Shown piece by piece: positions 9,019 to 16,629 of a stretch of DNA of 64,000 nt; the first letter of the stretch is position 1, and each line of letters opens with the position of its first letter. This DNA comes from an uncultured Fibrobacterota bacterium (GTDB taxonomy: Bacteria; Fibrobacterota; Fibrobacteria; Fibrobacterales; Fibrobacteraceae): positions 27,815 to 91,814 of the forward strand of contig CAIRAY010000130.1 in NCBI GenBank assembly GCA_903876665.1. Direction: 5' to 3'. Below the pieces are notes generated by a model, which searched no databases, was not told where the DNA came from, and saw only the letters and a program-made list of their open reading frames with translations. The translations under genes were made by a program, and so were the position numbers.

Positions 9019-11469
9019 TTAAAAACAGGTGGTGGAAAATTCTCCGAGTAGGGATCCCCGTTTGAGGATTTGCACCAGGTATACACCCCGGGTAAGGCCA
9101 GTGGTCGAAACGGAACCTCTGTCTACCTGGACATCCATCCGCACCTGGCCAAATAGACTTATTACACGAACCTGGTCATATCCGGAATTCAAAATACCCA
9201 GGATCACTAGGCGATTCCCCTGAATCGTTCCGGATAATTTGACCTTGCCGCCAGATGTCGGCTCCCAGATGGCCACAGGGGACACGCTGGAACTCAGCGC
9301 AATCACGGAGCTCGACGAAACAGGCTTCGAACTCGAACTCAGCGCAACCACGGAGCTTGACGAAACAGGCTTCGAACTCGAACTCAGCGCAACCACGGAG
9401 CTCGACGAAACGGGCTTCGAACTCGAACTCAGCGCAACCACAGAGCTCGACGAAACAGGCTTCGAACTCGAACTCAGCGCAACCACGGAGCTCGACGAAA
9501 CGGGCTTCGAACTCGAACTCAGCGCAACCACGGAGCTCGACGAAACGGGCTTCGAACTCGAACTCAGCGCAATCACGGAGCTCGACGAAACAGGCTTCGA
9601 ACTCGAGCTCAACAAGACCGGGGACACAACTACTGTTCCCACTAGAGCGATATTGGGCACAGGAGCCTTATCCACACCGTTGCCCAGGAAAAAGCCCAAG
9701 TGGGGAGGCTGATTGTAGGCTGCATTTTGCCAAGAAATCGCATTGCGATATACGGGATCGTGCATTAGAGTATAAAGGCGATATGTCGTTGCAATGGTCG
9801 TGGTATGGATGTAGAGTTTCGATGCACCATCATGCAGAATCACTTCTTCACGCCAGTCCCCCAGAATGTCTGCACTCAAATTCGGCGTGGACTTTGTCCC
9901 GTTGCACGAGCCTCCGGTCAAGGTGATCAATCGGGTTGAGCCCGTCCCATTCCATTTGTCCAGCCGGTTTCCATCGAGCAATTCATCCTGCAAATCACCA
10001 TCCCAATAAACGCGAAAATTTTGCGATGGCTTTGATGCCGATAAAATAGATCCTTTACTAGAATAAATATTTCCATTGGCCGCTGACCACATTTCATAAC
10101 CCGGAGAACTAGCCACAATATCGCCTGCCATTCCACGCCCATTGTCCCCTCCAGTACTATCTCCCCAAAGGATCTTCCCGGTTTTGGCATCATGCAGCTC
10201 GTAGCCGTACTTCGAGCCCTTTTCTTCATGGACTTCCCACACTTCAAGCCCAGGATTATCCAAATCCATGTCACCCATGTGAATGGCATCTCCGTGCCCA
10301 TAGCCCGTCCGATACATGCCCTTGCCATCATGGTTGATTGCGGATGCGCCTTGGATGATTTCGTCAAAACCATCGCCATCAATATCCCCAGAACTCAGGT
10401 TGTGGTTGCCTTGGCCTTTGTATGTATTGTTGTCATCAAATGCCCACCGCTGGGAAAAGGTCGTTCCATTCCAATCGTAGGCAGTAAGGGTCATACGGGT
10501 GTAGTAGCCCCGTTGAAAAACCATACTTGGCTTTACACCATCCAGATAGGCATTGGTGGCCATAAAGCGGTCCACACGATTGCCATAGCTGTCACCCCAT
10601 GCCGACACGGTCCCTCGCGCAGGCGTATAATTGAGAGTACCCATCTCCTTTCCGGTTTTTCCGTTGAAGATGCTGACATATTCTGGACCAGTCAAAATGT
10701 AGCCCGCCGAGTTGCGGTAGTCGGTCGCGTCGTTGTCGGTAGCCGCGGGCCCTTTGCTTAAATAGGCCCCAGAACCATCCTTAGTGCCCGGTGCCGTTTT
10801 AAAGGCAACCTCGGCCTTGCCATCACTGTCGTAGTCACCTACGAGCATTTGTGTGTAATGGGCGCCAGCACGGATATTTACGCCCAAATCAATGCGCCAA
10901 AGTTGGGTGCCATTCATCTCATAGGCATCCACAAATACATTTCCCGTTACCCCCGATTGAGAATTGTCTTTGGAATTGGAGGGATCCCATTTGAGAACGA
11001 TCTCATATTGGCCATCCCCGTCCAAATCACCAACCGTCGCATCACAGGGCGAATAGGTGTAGGCCACAGGCGTAGCCTCTTTGGTGGTCCCGCCGGCGGG
11101 GCGGTTCAAATTGACCGTGAGGACTTGCGAGGCCCAAACCGAGGCGTTTCCACCCAAGGTCTGCTCCACTCCCCCAATCACGGACTTCACGGAGTACTGC
11201 GAAGTCGCGACACCGGCGACATCCACCAAATTGGTGGCACCCGTTATGGGGGTTGAATTCACCTTGATCGTCCCCCGGTAGATATTAAATCCCAAATCCT
11301 TGGCGTCAGTGCCCAACACGCGCCAGCTCAAAAACACCCCCGTAGGGACTTTGACGGCCACCAGGCCCCGGTCCAAATTCTCCATTTTCCGGGGGGCTGC
11401 GATCGCCGAAACAGCTAAAATCAACCCGAGGAGAATTGCTTTGGAAGAATCCCGATTCAAAAACATCAT
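9019..11469 (-). CDS. Rhamnogalacturonan lyase, polysaccharide lyase family 11
   Basis: Secreted pectin-degrading enzyme expected to cleave the rhamnogalacturonan I backbone by beta-elimination. The 816-residue protein has a signal peptide (LGLILAVSAIAA), then a PL11 catalytic domain about residues 25-610 with family-typical segments: MENLDRGLVAVKV, FLSWRVLGTD, GDLDGDGQYEIVLKWDPSNS, VGDYDSDGKAEVAFKTAPG, SSGDIDGDGFDEIIQGA and the ADILGDWREEVILHDG strand. The repeated D-x-D-x-D-G loops are the calcium sites of the beta-propeller. Residues about 620-730 are a serine linker of seven 15-residue repeats, and the end (LTRGVYLVQILKRGSLLGEF) is a sorting-like domain. MMF start has GAGG upstream. It is divergent from hisE and followed by a terminator. 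Confidence 0.93.
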   Translation of the reverse strand: MMFLNRDSSKAILLGLILAVSAIAAPRKMENLDRGLVAVKVPTGVFLSWRVLGTDAKDLGFNIYRGTIKVNSTPITGATNLVDVAGVATSQYSVKSVIGGVEQTLGGNASVWASQVLTVNLNRPAGGTTKEATPVAYTYSPCDATVGDLDGDGQYEIVLKWDPSNSKDNSQSGVTGNVFVDAYEMNGTQLWRIDLGVNIRAGAHYTQMLVGDYDSDGKAEVAFKTAPGTKDGSGAYLSKGPAATDNDATDYRNSAGYILTGPEYVSIFNGKTGKEMGTLNYTPARGTVSAWGDSYGNRVDRFMATNAYLDGVKPSMVFQRGYYTRMTLTAYDWNGTTFSQRWAFDDNNTYKGQGNHNLSSGDIDGDGFDEIIQGASAINHDGKGMYRTGYGHGDAIHMGDMDLDNPGLEVWEVHEEKGSKYGYELHDAKTGKILWGDSTGGDNGRGMAGDIVASSPGYEMWSAANGNIYSSKGSILSASKPSQNFRVYWDGDLQDELLDGNRLDKWNGTGSTRLITLTGGSCNGTKSTPNLSADILGDWREEVILHDGASKLYIHTTTIATTYRLYTLMHDPVYRNAISWQNAAYNQPPHLGFFLGNGVDKAPVPNIALVGTVVVSPVLLSSSSKPVSSSSVIALSSSSKPVSSSSVVALSSSSKPVSSSSVVALSSSSKPVSSSSVVALSSSSKPVSSSSVVALSSSSKPVSSSSVVALSSSSKPVSSSSVIALSSSVSPVAIWEPTSGGKVKLSGTIQGNRLVILGILNSGYDQVRVISLFGQVRMDVQVDRGSVSTTGLTRGVYLVQILKRGSLLGEFSTTCF
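9285..9612 (-). repeat. Seven tandem 45-bp repeats encoding the Ser-rich linker
   Basis: A 45-base unit is repeated about seven times with only single-base variation (for example caggc/cgggc and aatcacg/aaccacg). Each unit encodes the 15-residue block SSSSKPVSSSSVVAL (with VIAL at the edges). It is a flexible linker between the PL11 catalytic domain and the C-terminal domain. The near-identity of units at DNA level points to recent expansion or homogenisation. Confidence 0.95.
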
Positions 11470-11642
11470 ACCGACCTCATTGAATGTTGACCGTCTCGCT
11501 TAACCCAATCTATTCCCATAAGCATTGCACCCATAAATCAAAAGAACCATTCCGTTGAGCGGAAAGTCAACAGCGAGCTTCCCCGCCCTTTTTGCCAAAG
11601 ATTTCCGTTTTTCTAAATTCAGGGCTTCACACAGGAATCCAC

Positions 11643-11903
11643 ATGAATTTTGAAGAAATGGTTGCACTCGCCCAACAGCGAAAAATTGAGATGCCGGAAG
11701 GTAAATCCACCACGGAATTATTCCGCAAGGGCGCCCACGGCATTGGCAAAAAACTGGTCGAAGAAGCCGCAGAATCCTGGATGGCTGCCCGTTTTGAAAC
11801 CAGAGACGACCTCGCCCTGGAGCTGTCCCAAGTCCTCTACTATGTCGCCGTGATGATGGCCGAAAAAGACCTCAGCCTGGAAGAGGTGTATAAGAAGCTT
11901 TAA
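11643..11903 (+). CDS. hisE: Phosphoribosyl-ATP pyrophosphatase
   Basis: Second step of histidine biosynthesis: hydrolyses phosphoribosyl-ATP to phosphoribosyl-AMP and pyrophosphate. The 86-residue protein is a stand-alone HisE of the all-alpha NTP pyrophosphohydrolase fold. The metal-binding pattern GIGKKLVEEAAESWMAA and RDDLALELSQVLYYVAVMMA is the HisE signature. The ATG at 11643 follows an AGGA site; an upstream in-frame codon would add 17 residues with no homology. It is separated from hisG by about 210 bases that hold an intergenic repeat. No hisI or other his genes are in the window. Confidence 0.9.
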   Translation: MNFEEMVALAQQRKIEMPEGKSTTELFRKGAHGIGKKLVEEAAESWMAARFETRDDLALELSQVLYYVAVMMAEKDLSLEEVYKKL

Positions 11904-11906
11904 GCA

Positions 11907-12074
11907 GTGGAGAGTAAACAGCCCGCATCTTGGCACAACGTCCTAGTGGAAAGTGGAAAGTTGCTGGCAAGTTTCCCCAAAAAGAAAACGCTTCCCCACA
12001 ACTTTCCACGATAGAACTCTAGAACTCTCCACTTTCCACCAACCACACTATCCCGCAGCCACTGCCTTTTACTC
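11907..12074. repeat. Intergenic inverted-repeat element, copy A
   Basis: This stretch between hisE and hisG shares with 62281-62418 the consecutive pattern AGTGGAGAGTAAACAGCCCG, then CATCT-GCAC-A-GT-C, then AGTGGAAAGTGGAAAGTT. It also contains the opposite-strand complement (ACAACTTTCCAC, then AACTCTCCACTTTCCACC and ACTCTCCACTT), so the element can fold back on itself. No coding potential is seen. It looks like a REP- or MITE-like element or a structured leader. Confidence 0.7.
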
Positions 12075-12084
12075 TCCACTTGTG

Positions 12085-12104
12085 CCCCCCCCCCCCCTCC
12101 CCCC
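12085..12104 (+). other. Poly-C tract in the hisG leader
   Basis: Thirteen C residues, one T and six more C lie 10-30 bases before the hisG start codon. Homopolymeric runs of this length are prone to slippage. There is no recognisable Shine-Dalgarno sequence between the tract and the ATG (the spacer reads GAGACCTCCT). A role in expression is only a possibility. Confidence 0.6.
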
Positions 12105-12114
12105 GAGACCTCCT

Positions 12115-12957
12115 ATGATCAAAGTCGCCCTGCCCAACAAAGGTATGCTGTTCGAACCCACCATGGACCTATTCCGCGCCTGTGGATACAAAGTGTCCAA
12201 GACATTGAAGTCCCTTTCGAGCGCCGATCCCGAAAATGGAGTTGAATTCTATTTTTTGCGCCCTGATGACATTCCCATGTATGTGGGCAAAGGCATCATC
12301 GATACCGGGGTGACCGGAATCGATTTCGAAGCCGAAGCGGGCTCCCTCTGCGAAAAAATTCTGGACCTGGGATTCGGCGCCTCCAAACATTGCGCCGCCG
12401 TCCCCAATGATTCGGCCTACAAGTCCCTGGAAGACCTCCGCAACAAGCGCATTGCGACCAGCTTTCCTGAAATCGTCCGGCAATATTTTGGCGCCAAAAG
12501 CCCCGAGCTCATCACCTTGACCGGGGCTGTGGAAATCAGCGTGAGCCTCGGAGTCGCCGACGCCGTGGTGGATGTGGTGGAGACCGGTTCCACCCTGAAA
12601 CAAGCGGGGTTGCGGATTTTGGGCGAGCCCCTGTTCCGTTCCCAGGCGGCCCTGTTTGCCCACCCAGGCCGGGGCACTCTGCCCGAAGTTTCTACCCTGC
12701 GCAAGCGCCTCGAAGGAAAATTGGTGGCCATGGCCTGGATGATGGTGGAATACGATGTCCCCTCGTCCCTTCTGGAGATCGCCTGCACCATTACGCCGGG
12801 CCTCTCCTCGCCTACAGTCAGCCCGCTCCATGACAAAAATTGGTTCGCAGTCAAAGCCATGGTGCGCAAATCCGAAGCCAATTTGACCATGGACAAACTC
12901 GCAGACTTGGGTTGCAAAGGCATTCTGCTCACCTCCATTGAAACAGCCCGCATTTAA
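12115..12957 (+). CDS. hisG: ATP phosphoribosyltransferase, long form
   Basis: Catalyses the committed step of histidine biosynthesis, joining ATP and PRPP. The start at 12115 gives 280 residues beginning IKVALPNKGMLFEPTMDLF, the standard HisG N-terminus. Other signatures are RPDDIPMYVGKGIIDTGVTG and the PRPP-binding GAVEISVSLGVADAVVDVVE followed by TGSTLKQAGLRI. The C-terminal third (EYDVPSSLLEIACTITPGLS, then VKAMVRKSEANLTMDKLADL) is the ACT-like regulatory domain of long-form enzymes, which gives histidine feedback inhibition and makes HisZ unnecessary. The leader holds a repeat element and a poly-C run instead of a clear ribosome-binding site. Confidence 0.93.
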   Translation: MIKVALPNKGMLFEPTMDLFRACGYKVSKTLKSLSSADPENGVEFYFLRPDDIPMYVGKGIIDTGVTGIDFEAEAGSLCEKILDLGFGASKHCAAVPNDSAYKSLEDLRNKRIATSFPEIVRQYFGAKSPELITLTGAVEISVSLGVADAVVDVVETGSTLKQAGLRILGEPLFRSQAALFAHPGRGTLPEVSTLRKRLEGKLVAMAWMMVEYDVPSSLLEIACTITPGLSSPTVSPLHDKNWFAVKAMVRKSEANLTMDKLADLGCKGILLTSIETARI

Positions 12958-13025
12958 ATCACCCAAAAATTCATCTTGCGTTTTCCTGTCGGGAATAGTA
13001 ATATGAAAAAATCAAGGGAGATTTG

Positions 13026-14276
13026 GTGGAATTAGAGTCCAGTTCAGATAAGGTTTACGTGGCCCGGCAACCCATTGTGGATTGCGATCGCAAGACAGTT
13101 GCCTATGAGCTTCTGTTCCGTAGCGGACATACAGGCGGTGCAGTCATCAAAGATGCAACCCAAGCTACGGCGCGGGTGCTGGTCAATGCCCTCAACTCCA
13201 TGGGGGTCAATACGCTTGTGGGCAAGTCCAAGGCATTCATCAATTGCGACCGGCGCATGCTCATGGAACGCACCTTTGAGCCTCTCGACCCCAAAGTATT
13301 CGTGCTCGAAGTTCTGGAAGATGTTACGGGAGACGCTGAGGTGGCCCAGGTGGTTGGCGAACTCAAAAAAGCAGGGTTTACCATCGCCCTGGACGACTTC
13401 CTGATGACCCCGGAGCACCTTGCAAAAATCACTCCCTTCCTACCCTTTGCCTCCATTGTCAAAATTGACCTGCCCTTAAATACCCCTGCCCAAATCAAAG
13501 CCACGGCGGAATATTTCCGCAGCTATCCCCATATCACCTTGCTCGCCGAGAAGGTGGAAACCGAAGCGGAATTCCTGCATTGCAAGGGTCTCGGCTACAA
13601 GATGTTTCAAGGCTACTTTTTTGCCCGTCCCGAAGTCATGGAAGGCCGCAAAATTGACCCACGTACCAGCGGGGTCCTTCAATTGCTTCAGGTTCTCCGC
13701 AAGGACCCAGAAATCAAAGAGTTGGAGAATGCCTTCAAGCGCCAGCCCGAAATCACCCTGAACCTCCTGAAATACATCAATTCAGCATCGGTGGGCGTTC
13801 GAGGCCACATTGACTCTATCCGCCAGACCCTGACCCTGATCGGTCAGCGTAAGTTGCAGCAATGGCTCATGCTGATGATGTTTGCAGGTGGTGGCCCCAA
13901 TACGTCCTCCGCCAGTGCGCTGTTCGACAATGCTGCCCAGCGTGCGAGGCTCATGGAAAACTTGGCCCGCAAAATCGACATCCATGGCAGCCTGCACGAA
14001 AAGGCCTTTCTCGTAGGCATGCTCAGCCGAATGGACGCCCTCTGCAAAGTCAATCTCGAAACAATCTTGCAAGAATTCGACCTCGGGGTTGACCTCTCCG
14101 AGGCACTACGGGGCTACAAAGGAATTTTAGGTGACCTTCTGAAAATCGCGGCGTCCATCGAGCTCGATGAGTTCGAAGTGGCCCTCGGGCTCTGCAATAT
14201 GCACAATGTCAAGCCCGATTCGCTTCAATCCAGTCTCACCGAAAGCTGGGCCTGGCTTGAAACAATCAAATCTTAG
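13026..14276 (+). CDS. EAL-like/HDOD signalling protein (YuxH type)
   Basis: A 416-residue cytoplasmic protein with an N-terminal EAL-like domain (about 10-205) and a C-terminal HDOD domain (about 205-410). The start VYVARQPIVDCDRKTVAYELLFRS is typical of YuxH/CdgJ-like proteins, where the catalytic EAL triplet is replaced by ELL, so c-di-GMP hydrolysis is unlikely. FTIALDDF and LLAEKVETEAEF keep the barrel shape, and KMFQGYFFARPEV ends it. In the HDOD part, LLKYINSASVGVRGHIDSI and the following TLTLIGQRKLQQWLMLMM are recognisable. The GTG at 13026, five bases after GGGAG, is preferred over the adjacent TTG. Probably a c-di-GMP sensor or scaffold rather than an enzyme. Confidence 0.85.
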   Translation: MELESSSDKVYVARQPIVDCDRKTVAYELLFRSGHTGGAVIKDATQATARVLVNALNSMGVNTLVGKSKAFINCDRRMLMERTFEPLDPKVFVLEVLEDVTGDAEVAQVVGELKKAGFTIALDDFLMTPEHLAKITPFLPFASIVKIDLPLNTPAQIKATAEYFRSYPHITLLAEKVETEAEFLHCKGLGYKMFQGYFFARPEVMEGRKIDPRTSGVLQLLQVLRKDPEIKELENAFKRQPEITLNLLKYINSASVGVRGHIDSIRQTLTLIGQRKLQQWLMLMMFAGGGPNTSSASALFDNAAQRARLMENLARKIDIHGSLHEKAFLVGMLSRMDALCKVNLETILQEFDLGVDLSEALRGYKGILGDLLKIAASIELDEFEVALGLCNMHNVKPDSLQSSLTESWAWLETIKS

Positions 14277-14325
14277 GTTGTTCCTTCGAGAAATGAGCGG
14301 GTTCTCCTGTCATCTTGAAGGATGA

Positions 14326-14546
14326 AAAACCACATTGCCCACTAGGGCTCCACACAGAGGATATATGCCGATAACCGCTAAAGCGTAACCGGCACATCAA
14401 GATCGTCACACGCAGGGGAGACGACTTGTCTCGATGAGTACTGCTCACCGTCGCATGCGCTGCATGCTCCACTGCGGACTCGGGCTTGTGGGGTTCGCGA
14501 TCCTCTGTGTTCAAGGTGGTTCCTCATCTCCGCACCCTCTGGTCGC
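14326..14546 (+). repeat. Dispersed structured element, long copy 1
   Basis: About 220 bases nearly identical to the reverse complement of 27853-28080. The core (14352-14510, 159 nt) is bounded by an 11-base inverted repeat, ACACAGAGGAT and ATCCTCTGTGT. Inside are a hairpin TGCCG...CGCTAAAGCG...CGGCA, a GAGAC/GTCTC hairpin and GCATGCGCTGCATGC. It fills most of the 358-base gap between the convergent EAL-HDOD gene and pyrF. The short peptides that can be translated from it are not plausible genes. Confidence 0.85.
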
Positions 14547-14634
14547 TCCTGCGAAGAAACCAATGGGTGTTTAAGAAACGGCCCGTAAACCATATGATGG
14601 CAACGGGCCGTAGGCTCCTTCAAAAACTATGTTC

Positions 14635-15513
14635 TTAACCCACAGCCTTTCGAATGTCATCCGACAGTCGCTCGAATGCATCCACGCATGCAGAGGCGTA
14701 GGCTTTGGGGTTTCCTCCGGCTTGCCATGCAAAACTGAGGCCGCTGGAGCTATTGAGAAGATGGAACTTGCGGATTCCTCCTCCGGACCGAATGGCGGAG
14801 ATGACTTCGGAGGCCAAGCCACCCTGTTGTCCTGGGACTCCGGGAATGGAAACGCCCGGAATCAGAAAGGGAATCTCGTGCTTGCGCTGCACAAAAAAGC
14901 GCGTAATCGCTTCCAGTTCGGCTGGACTCGTAGCCCCAACCACGGCTCCCAAAGACCCATTGTCCCATTCGATGCATTTGGTCGCCACAGACTCAAATAC
15001 CGGCCCGGCGTCACGAACGGGCAAATCCTGAAAATCCCGGGCTCCCTTGTTGGATGTCCGCAACAAGGCGTAAACACCGTAATTTGGACCGACTTTTAGG
15101 AATGGTTCCACCGAATCCGCGCCCATCCAGGGGCTCACGGTAACCGCATCCGCGCCGTATATGGAGAACGCCGCTTTGGCATAGGCAGCCGAAGACTTGC
15201 CAATATCCCCACGCTTGGCATCGAGAACCACCACGATTCCTTCCCGGGAATATTCGCGGATCAGCTCCTGTAAGACATGCATGGCCTGAATACTTACGCA
15301 TTCATAATAGGCGCTGTTTGGCTTGATTGCAGCCGGAGTAATTCCCCGCTTCACGAATTCCCCAAGGATTTCCAGATAGAAGCGACGGATTTTTTCTTCG
15401 GGAGTGCCCTCCACAGGCATCAGATCTAGGACAGGATCCATCCCAAAACAAATGGGATTTCCGGAAGCCTGAATTCGGGTTTCAAGACGATTGGCATAAC
15501 CTTGGTCGGACAT
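14635..15513 (-). CDS. pyrF: Orotidine 5'-phosphate decarboxylase, type 2
   Basis: Last step of UMP synthesis: decarboxylates OMP. The 292-residue length and the segment VVVLDAKRGDIG with Asp98, Lys100 and Asp103 identify the type 2 family. ICFGMDPVLDLMP near the N-terminus, AIKPNSAYYE, DAVTVSPWMGADSVEPF and the phosphate-binding IRSGGGIRKFHLLN near the end complete the barrel. It is a single gene, converging on the EAL-HDOD gene across a dispersed repeat and divergent from the lipoprotein at 15574. No other pyr gene is nearby. Confidence 0.94.
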   Translation of the reverse strand: MSDQGYANRLETRIQASGNPICFGMDPVLDLMPVEGTPEEKIRRFYLEILGEFVKRGITPAAIKPNSAYYECVSIQAMHVLQELIREYSREGIVVVLDAKRGDIGKSSAAYAKAAFSIYGADAVTVSPWMGADSVEPFLKVGPNYGVYALLRTSNKGARDFQDLPVRDAGPVFESVATKCIEWDNGSLGAVVGATSPAELEAITRFFVQRKHEIPFLIPGVSIPGVPGQQGGLASEVISAIRSGGGIRKFHLLNSSSGLSFAWQAGGNPKAYASACVDAFERLSDDIRKAVG

Positions 15514-15573
15514 TGTTGATTCTCCGTAATATTATGAGGCAAATATACCACCTGAAATGGTACATTGTCTTAT

Positions 15574-16629
15574 ATGGCTTCCATGTTGCGCATCTTCTGT
15601 GGTTGGGCTCTGCTCACAGCCCTCGCCGGATGCTCGGGCGCCCGGCCAATCCTTGGAGACTTGACCCAGAAACCGATCCGGGGTGAATCCTTCTGGAACG
15701 CGCATTTTCAAACCAACGACTGGCGCACCATCCCCCTTGCACTTCGAATTTCCGAGTCACCTTCGAGCCTCCTTGAATATGTCGGCCAGCTCAATTCCTT
15801 GGAGGGCTTCCCCTCCGACACCCGTCCTGCACAAATGGATTCCGAAATGGCAGGCGCCATTGAAGCAACGCTCCGCATGCTACCGGTCCCCATCCAAAAA
15901 CGGTTACAGAAAAAATTGCTCGGGATTTTTGTTGTCAATAATTTGGGGAGTTCTGGACTCACGGAATCCGTATTCAATTCACAGCAAGGACTCGTGGGAG
16001 GATTCATCATCCTGGATTCAGCCGTTCTGGCTCAAGGGGCCAACCGCTGGTGTTCCTGGCGGGAAAACACCCCCTTCACGCCTTCCCCCGGGATTTTGCT
16101 CCAATGTCAAGTGGCCGACTCTACCCACGATTCCCGAGCCTTGGCTATTCAAATGATTTTAATTCATGAATTTGGACATGTACTGTCAATCGGAGAAAAC
16201 TACCACCCCGACTGGGATCAGAATCCCACCCAGGAATTGTCCCTCACCCACTATCCCTTTATGCAGCTGGGATGGAGGCAAGAGAACCAAAAGACCATCA
16301 CCCGCTGGGAAAACGCCTACCCCAGTCGCAGGGATATTCATTTTTATAGCAAAAAACCCGCATTGCCATTGGATAAATCCGCGAGCATTTACCAAGAGCT
16401 GGAGAGCACGGGACTTATTTCCCTTTATGGATCCCAGACCGTTTTTGAAGACTTTGCCGAGTCTTTTCTCTACTTCATTCATTGCGAATTGAACAATAAT
16501 CCTTATCGCATATCCATATTAAAGGATGGAAAGTTGCTTTACCAATACCAGCTGGACTGGAGCAGTCCACGCCTACAGGCAAAGCGAGACTGGTTTCGGG
16601 AAAATTTTCTTATAGAATCCGCGGAGTAA
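15574..16629 (+). CDS. Zincin-like lipoprotein of unknown family
   Basis: A 351-residue protein with a lipoprotein signal (FCGWALLTALAGCSG, Cys about residue 20), so it should sit in the outer membrane or periplasm. The segment MILIHEFGHVLSIGENYHPDWD contains HEFGH, a metalloprotease HExxH-type zinc site with a candidate third ligand downstream, but no protease family is recognised for the rest. An EDFAESFLYFIHC motif about 100 residues later could supply the extra ligand Glu. The ATG at 15574 is used; ATG 15583 and TTG 15565 are alternatives, none with a convincing ribosome-binding site. The last 20 bases overlap the end of the convergent secretin gene. Function is unknown. Confidence 0.7.
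   Translation: MASMLRIFCGWALLTALAGCSGARPILGDLTQKPIRGESFWNAHFQTNDWRTIPLALRISESPSSLLEYVGQLNSLEGFPSDTRPAQMDSEMAGAIEATLRMLPVPIQKRLQKKLLGIFVVNNLGSSGLTESVFNSQQGLVGGFIILDSAVLAQGANRWCSWRENTPFTPSPGILLQCQVADSTHDSRALAIQMILIHEFGHVLSIGENYHPDWDQNPTQELSLTHYPFMQLGWRQENQKTITRWENAYPSRRDIHFYSKKPALPLDKSASIYQELESTGLISLYGSQTVFEDFAESFLYFIHCELNNNPYRISILKDGKLLYQYQLDWSSPRLQAKRDWFRENFLIESAE

Noticed and set aside
9285..9612. CRISPR array
   Set aside because: The 45-base repeats have no unique spacers between them and are in frame within a protein linker.
9239..9926. Plus-strand open frames (157 and 223 codons) across the PL11 repeat
   Set aside because: They are antisense to a well-supported PL11 gene, consist of the translated 45-bp repeat (TELDETGFELELSA type) and have no ribosome-binding site or domain.
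12169..12966. 265-codon minus-strand frame over hisG
   Set aside because: Shadow of hisG in the complementary frame; its sequence is atypical and lacks support.
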